Assembly: GCA_008501835.1 (NCBI GenBank)
Contig: QQUB01000606.1
Location: 1 to 9,488, forward strand
Length of the DNA: 9,488 nucleotides
Direction: 5' to 3'
Source of the DNA: Bacteroidota bacterium
Lineage (GTDB): Bacteria > Bacteroidota > Bacteroidia > Chitinophagales > Saprospiraceae
Shown here piece by piece: positions 7,456 through 9,488 of the stretch. Both the position numbers and the translations under genes were made by a program. Under the pieces are notes generated by a model that saw nothing but the letters and a program-made list of their open reading frames with translations, searched no databases and had not been told where the DNA came from. How positions within the stretch are numbered: position 1 is the stretch's first letter; every line of letters begins with the position of its first letter.

Positions 7456-7463
7456 CGCAACCT
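7452..7463. other. island / chromosome junction inside yifB
   Basis: Left of here the yifB frame makes no YifB-like sequence: the residues before PCPCG read NYATQ instead of the usual small-Ser-Met-Asn type, and a TAA lies at 7431-7433. Right of here YifB similarity is continuous. Base composition also changes from AT-rich to balanced. The exact crossover is within a few bases of 7455-7461. I see no obvious inverted terminal repeat, and the other end of the island is not in the window. Confidence 0.7.
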
Positions 7464-7952
7464 TGTCCCTGTGGCTACCACAACCATCCAGAGAAAGACT
7501 GTGTCTGTAGCCCGCAGGTAGTCAGTCGTTACCTAAATAAGATATCCGGACCACTTCTTGATCGTATCGATCTTCACGTAGAGGTGACCCCTGTGAGTTT
7601 CGATGAGCTTGCAAGCATGGAACGCCCGGAAGTAGACAGTAAAACCATCCTGGAACGAGTACTCAAAGCACGTGAAATGCAGGCCGAACGTTTTAAAGAC
7701 CTTCCAAATATCTACAGCAACGCTCAGATGCCCAGCCGAATGGTGCGCGAAGTGTGTCAGATTGATGCTGCCGGGCAGATACTCATAAAAAAGGCAATGG
7801 AAAAATTACAGCTATCCGCTCGTGCTTATGATCGCATTCTGAAAGTGGCTCGAACAGCTGCTGATTTGAACGGTAAGGAGAAAGTGGAGATTGGTCATTT
7901 GGCGGAGGCGATACATTTTCGGAGTCTGGATCGGGAGAATTGGGTGGGTTAG
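7461..7952 (+). pseudogene. yifB: yifB/comM-type AAA+ ATPase, C-terminal third only
   Basis: The frame from CCT at 7461 to the stop at 7952 encodes about 163 residues of YifB, a family usually about 510 long. Seen: the Cys-rich PCPCGYHNHPEKDCVC segment (7461-7508), then ISGPLLDRIDLHVEVTPVSF with the conserved DRID. The C-terminal Mg-chelatase-like helical domain follows, with SARAYDRILKVARTAADL near the end. The Walker A and B parts and the Lon-like N-terminal domain are missing to the left, replaced by the XRE gene. No credible start exists before 7584, which is already inside the conserved region. Known: YifB/ComM are hexameric helicases acting in natural transformation and branch migration. 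This copy cannot work as it stands. The N-terminal part may lie beyond the left edge of the island. Confidence 0.88.
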
Positions 7953-7984
7953 TCTTCAGTTTCCAGTACACAGTCTGCAGTCGA
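7950..7984 (+). repeat. heptad array (CAGTNNN), five units
   Basis: CAGT recurs every 7 nt at 7957, 7964, 7971 and 7978; the unit at 7950 starts TAGT and includes the yifB stop codon TAG. The last three bases of each unit vary. Such 7-nt arrays after genes are familiar to me from Bacteroidota intergenic DNA and resemble the heptanucleotide STRR repeats of cyanobacteria in kind. Function unknown. Confidence 0.65.
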
Positions 7985-8014
7985 GATTGGGATTTGAGCT
8001 TAGGTTTTGAAAAG

Positions 8015-8049
8015 GTTGTGAGTTGAAAGTTGTGAGGCACGAGTTGTAG
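8015..8049 (+). repeat. heptad array (GTTGNNN), five units
   Basis: The units are GTTGTGA, GTTGAAA, GTTGTGA, GGCACGA and GTTGTAG, in strict 7-nt register over 35 nt. It is the same length as the CAGT array 30 nt upstream but uses a different core. The fourth unit is degenerate. Confidence 0.6.
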
Positions 8050-8050
8050 C

Positions 8051-8066
8051 GTCGACTTTAGTCGGC
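8051..8066. repeat. REP-like inverted repeat
   Basis: GTCGAC-TTTA-GTCGGC folds into a 6-bp stem (one G-T pair) with a 4-nt loop, directly after the second heptad array. It is probably part of the same intergenic repeat block. Confidence 0.4.
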
Positions 8067-8082
8067 TGTAATTTCTCAGACG

Positions 8083-8132
8083 AGGCAATGCCTTCTACCT
8101 TCCTACTAGGGCTTGCGCAAAGGCATCGCCTT
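8083..8132. repeat. pair of similar small palindromes
   Basis: AGGC-AAT-GCCT (8083-8093) and AAGGC-ATC-GCCTT (8120-8132) are related hairpin units about 27 nt apart. No gene is seen in this stretch (7953-8179), which looks like repeat-rich spacer. Confidence 0.35.
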
Positions 8133-8179
8133 GGGAAAATGTTACTTTTAGAAATTAAGATGAAAAAGTTTGAGATCCC

Positions 8180-8479
8180 TTATTCCGAAACAAAGTTTTC
8201 TTCTGAAAAATGCCTGTTCTCCCTGAACAGGGAAATGATATGCCTCGCTTCAGCCTCCTCGATGGATTGACCTAATTTGATGGTTTTCATACCATAATCA
8301 AATTGAATTTTTCCCTGATTCATATTCCCTTTGTAATTTTTTTCCGAGTTTCTGGAGTTCATTTTGAAAACGGTGGCGCTATATGTATGGTTAATTCCCA
8401 GGTTTTTAATGTTACTGATGCGGTATTGTTTTTTTTTGCCAATGCCCGGAAAAACTTTTGCAATATCTGTTAAAAACAC
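8180..8479 (-). pseudogene. C-terminal fragment of a PH-domain-like protein
   Basis: The 99-residue frame ends with KIQFDYGMKTIKLGQSIEEA (61-80) followed by EARHIISLF. This resembles the last strand and helix of bacterial PH-like domain proteins, usually preceded by transmembrane helices and a 'rIsnI.nL' strand; here RISNIKNLG is seen at 20-28. The fragment starts at GTG (8479) directly after an in-frame TAG. An ATG eight codons upstream of that TAG is in the same frame, so a nonsense change is possible. Alternatively, another frame upstream (running from about 8545 to 8482 on the reverse strand) reads as plausible protein, suggesting a frameshift. No membrane helices remain. It is most likely a decayed gene; the PH assignment is from pattern memory and only moderately sure. 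It is divergent from the coiled-coil gene. Confidence 0.45.
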
Positions 8480-8657
8480 CTAACTTGAATGTGACCACTT
8501 CTGCATTTCCGGTCTTTCTAATATAGGGCACCCAGCTGCACTGTAATTATGGTTCAAAGCGAGCTTTACAAATAACAAATTCATAGAATAATTGAATCAC
8601 ACAATTGACAAGAGATTGTCCGGTAAGTGTATTTCATAATATTAAAAATATAAAACC
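8480..8657. other. divergent spacer with candidate promoter
   Basis: These 178 bp separate the minus-strand PH-like fragment from the plus-strand coiled-coil gene. The part nearest 8480 may still carry the decayed 5' part of the PH-like gene. The promoter-like site is listed separately. Confidence 0.5.
8605..8633 (+). promoter_or_regulatory. candidate promoter of the coiled-coil gene
   Basis: TTGACA (8605-8610), a 17-nt spacer, then TGTATT (8628-8633), 24 nt before the ATG at 8658. The -35 is perfect by E. coli rules, but the -10 is poor, and in Bacteroidota the TTG...TA pattern may matter more. The leader ends in AT-rich sequence without a Shine-Dalgarno. Confidence 0.35.
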
Positions 8658-9329
8658 ATGAAACTGAAACAAAATAATATAGTTGCGATCATTGGATCGG
8701 CCGCGGTCCTGTTATTAATGGCACTTGGATGGGGTATTTACCTGAGTAATTCCAATTCCAAACTAGATCGGAATGTCGGGGTGTTGGAAGAACAGCGGGA
8801 TTCCCTTACAACTACGGTTTCGGACCTTGAAAAAAGGTACCAGGAGGTGTCAGAAAACTATAAGGCCCTGGAAGGTACCATTGAAGAAGCCCGGCAGCAG
8901 ATCAGCGAGAAAGAGGAGCTTATCAGTAATCTTCGCAGTTTGAATAAAAATGCCACCAAAAAGTCATCTGCTGAAATAGACAGTTTGTCCAAAAAGATTC
9001 AGGTGTTGTTGGATTCCCAAAAAGAACTTCTGACAAGTGTTGAAGATCTGGAAGAAGAGAAAAATAGCCTTTTGGTGAAAATGCGGGAGGCCAAGGAAGA
9101 AATGGACAACTTGAACATGGCACTTGACAAAGAAATGGACAACCTTGCATATGCTCGATTTTCAGGCACTGGTTTTCAGACGGATATACAAAAACGCAAC
9201 GACAAAGTGACCGTAAAAGCAAGGCAGGCCCGTGAGATCGTGATCAGTTTTGATCTCAACGATGTTCCCAAAAGGTTCCAGGGGCTTCAGGATTTGTTCC
9301 TTGTTGTCACGGATGCTAAGTGCAATTAA
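8658..9329 (+). CDS. membrane-anchored coiled-coil protein, probably C-terminally truncated
   Basis: This 223-residue protein opens with a short basic stretch and one membrane helix (about 9-29: VAIIGSAAVLLLMALGWGIY), so it is an N-terminal signal anchor with the rest in the periplasm. Residues 34-163 are highly charged heptad sequence (long coiled coil, rich in E, K, L, S). A globular part follows at about 165-223, with VKARQAREIVISFDLNDVP (186-204) and LFLVVTDAK (213-221). In related Flavobacteriia proteins, as I recall them, this strand continues for some 70 more residues (a 'TD..G.PI' turn and further strands). Here it ends abruptly in CN and TAA, so the C-terminus is probably lost by rearrangement or frameshift. 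Function unknown; an envelope structural or scaffolding role is a guess. Composition matches the yifB part, not the island. Confidence 0.75.
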   Translation: MKLKQNNIVAIIGSAAVLLLMALGWGIYLSNSNSKLDRNVGVLEEQRDSLTTTVSDLEKRYQEVSENYKALEGTIEEARQQISEKEELISNLRSLNKNATKKSSAEIDSLSKKIQVLLDSQKELLTSVEDLEEEKNSLLVKMREAKEEMDNLNMALDKEMDNLAYARFSGTGFQTDIQKRNDKVTVKARQAREIVISFDLNDVPKRFQGLQDLFLVVTDAKCN

Positions 9330-9335
9330 GTTGTC

Positions 9336-9488
9336 TTAAGTATTGTGCAAAAAAGTCGTAGTAACTTTTTGAGTATCCCAATATAGGGGTAATTCAAGTT
9401 GGACATTTGTCATTTTCCAAAAAACATCTCCCATTAGTGTCTTTTTGTCGATACCCTTAATGGGAAGCTTTTGAAGCAAACGTTCTTT
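9336..9488 (-). CDS. possible 3' end of a minus-strand gene (partial)
   Basis: A frame is open from the window edge to TAA at 9338-9336, giving 50 residues with mixed hydrophobic and charged content (for example LLQKLPIKGIDKKTL near its start). It is convergent to the coiled-coil gene and only 6 nt from its stop. I do not recognise it. If real, its arrival may be what cut off the coiled-coil gene. A chance open frame of this size is also quite possible. Confidence 0.25.
   Translation of the reverse strand, partial: KERLLQKLPIKGIDKKTLMGDVFWKMTNVQLELPLYWDTQKVTTTFLHNT

Noticed and set aside
7584..7952. A complete 122-residue gene starting at GTG 7584
   Set aside because: YifB similarity continues upstream in the same frame to 7461, so 7584 is inside the conserved region and not a start.
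7783..8088. A minus-strand protein over the end of yifB and the repeats
   Set aside because: It is antisense to clear yifB coding sequence and runs through heptad repeats; its composition (many S, P, Q, N) looks like read-through of repeats.
8088..8270. A plus-strand 60-residue protein
   Set aside because: It lies over palindromes and antisense to the PH-like fragment, whose frame is the more protein-like of the two.
8923..9222. A minus-strand protein inside the coiled-coil gene
   Set aside because: It is antisense to a clear coiled-coil frame; the Cys/Phe/Leu-rich sequence is the expected shadow of Lys/Glu codons.
1..9488. CRISPR array, tRNA or rRNA genes, insertion sequences, integrase
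   Set aside because: I saw no regularly spaced long repeats, no tRNA cloverleaf or CCA-ended gene at the junction, and no transposase or recombinase motifs. The heptad arrays are far too short for CRISPR.

Overview
The window looks like part of a Bacteroidota (probably Flavobacteriia) chromosome that carries an AT-rich defence-type island. The evidence is a yifB C-terminus of Bacteroidota type, a lone XRE regulator of a kind common in that phylum, A-rich start regions with few strong Shine-Dalgarno sites, a TATATTTG-type -7 box, and heptad intergenic repeats of a kind I recall from these genomes. This placement is inference from composition and families; no marker gene is present.

Layout. 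Positions 1-7455 are visibly AT-rich accessory DNA. On the minus strand, nurA (1923-3221) and herA (21-1919) form a tight operon with 3 nt between them: a NurA nuclease and its HerA DNA-translocase partner. A 363-bp divergent intergenic region (3222-3584) holds candidate promoters, a palindrome and a possible 20-codon leader ORF. On the plus strand, 3585-5135 is one DUF6119/TIGR04141-family gene interrupted by a single in-frame TAG at codon 214. A second gap (5136-5510) holds a small minus-strand ORF that shares a sequence motif with the ORF in the first gap. Then comes a TPR plus LA2681-type HEPN protein (5511-7013) with an intact RNFVEH motif. A convergent XRE regulator (7147-7455) closes the island.

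At about 7455-7461 the sequence changes abruptly to more GC-balanced chromosomal DNA. The C-terminal third of yifB (comM-like AAA+ ATPase) begins here, in mid-gene at its PCPCG motif. The island boundary therefore lies inside yifB, and the XRE gene also starts at this seam. Downstream are two arrays of 7-nt periodic repeats and several small hairpins (7950-8132). These are followed by a minus-strand fragment resembling a bacterial PH-domain protein without its N-terminus (8180-8479), a membrane-anchored coiled-coil protein that seems shortened at its C-terminus (8658-9329), and the possible end of another minus-strand gene at the window edge.

Together, the island joins a DNA end-processing module (HerA-NurA), a HEPN RNase-like effector, a DUF6119 protein and a regulator. 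This is typical of an anti-phage or conflict island. The unusual points are the amber codon, the paired small ORFs, and the seam inside yifB. Several decayed genes on the right flank suggest repeated rearrangement there.
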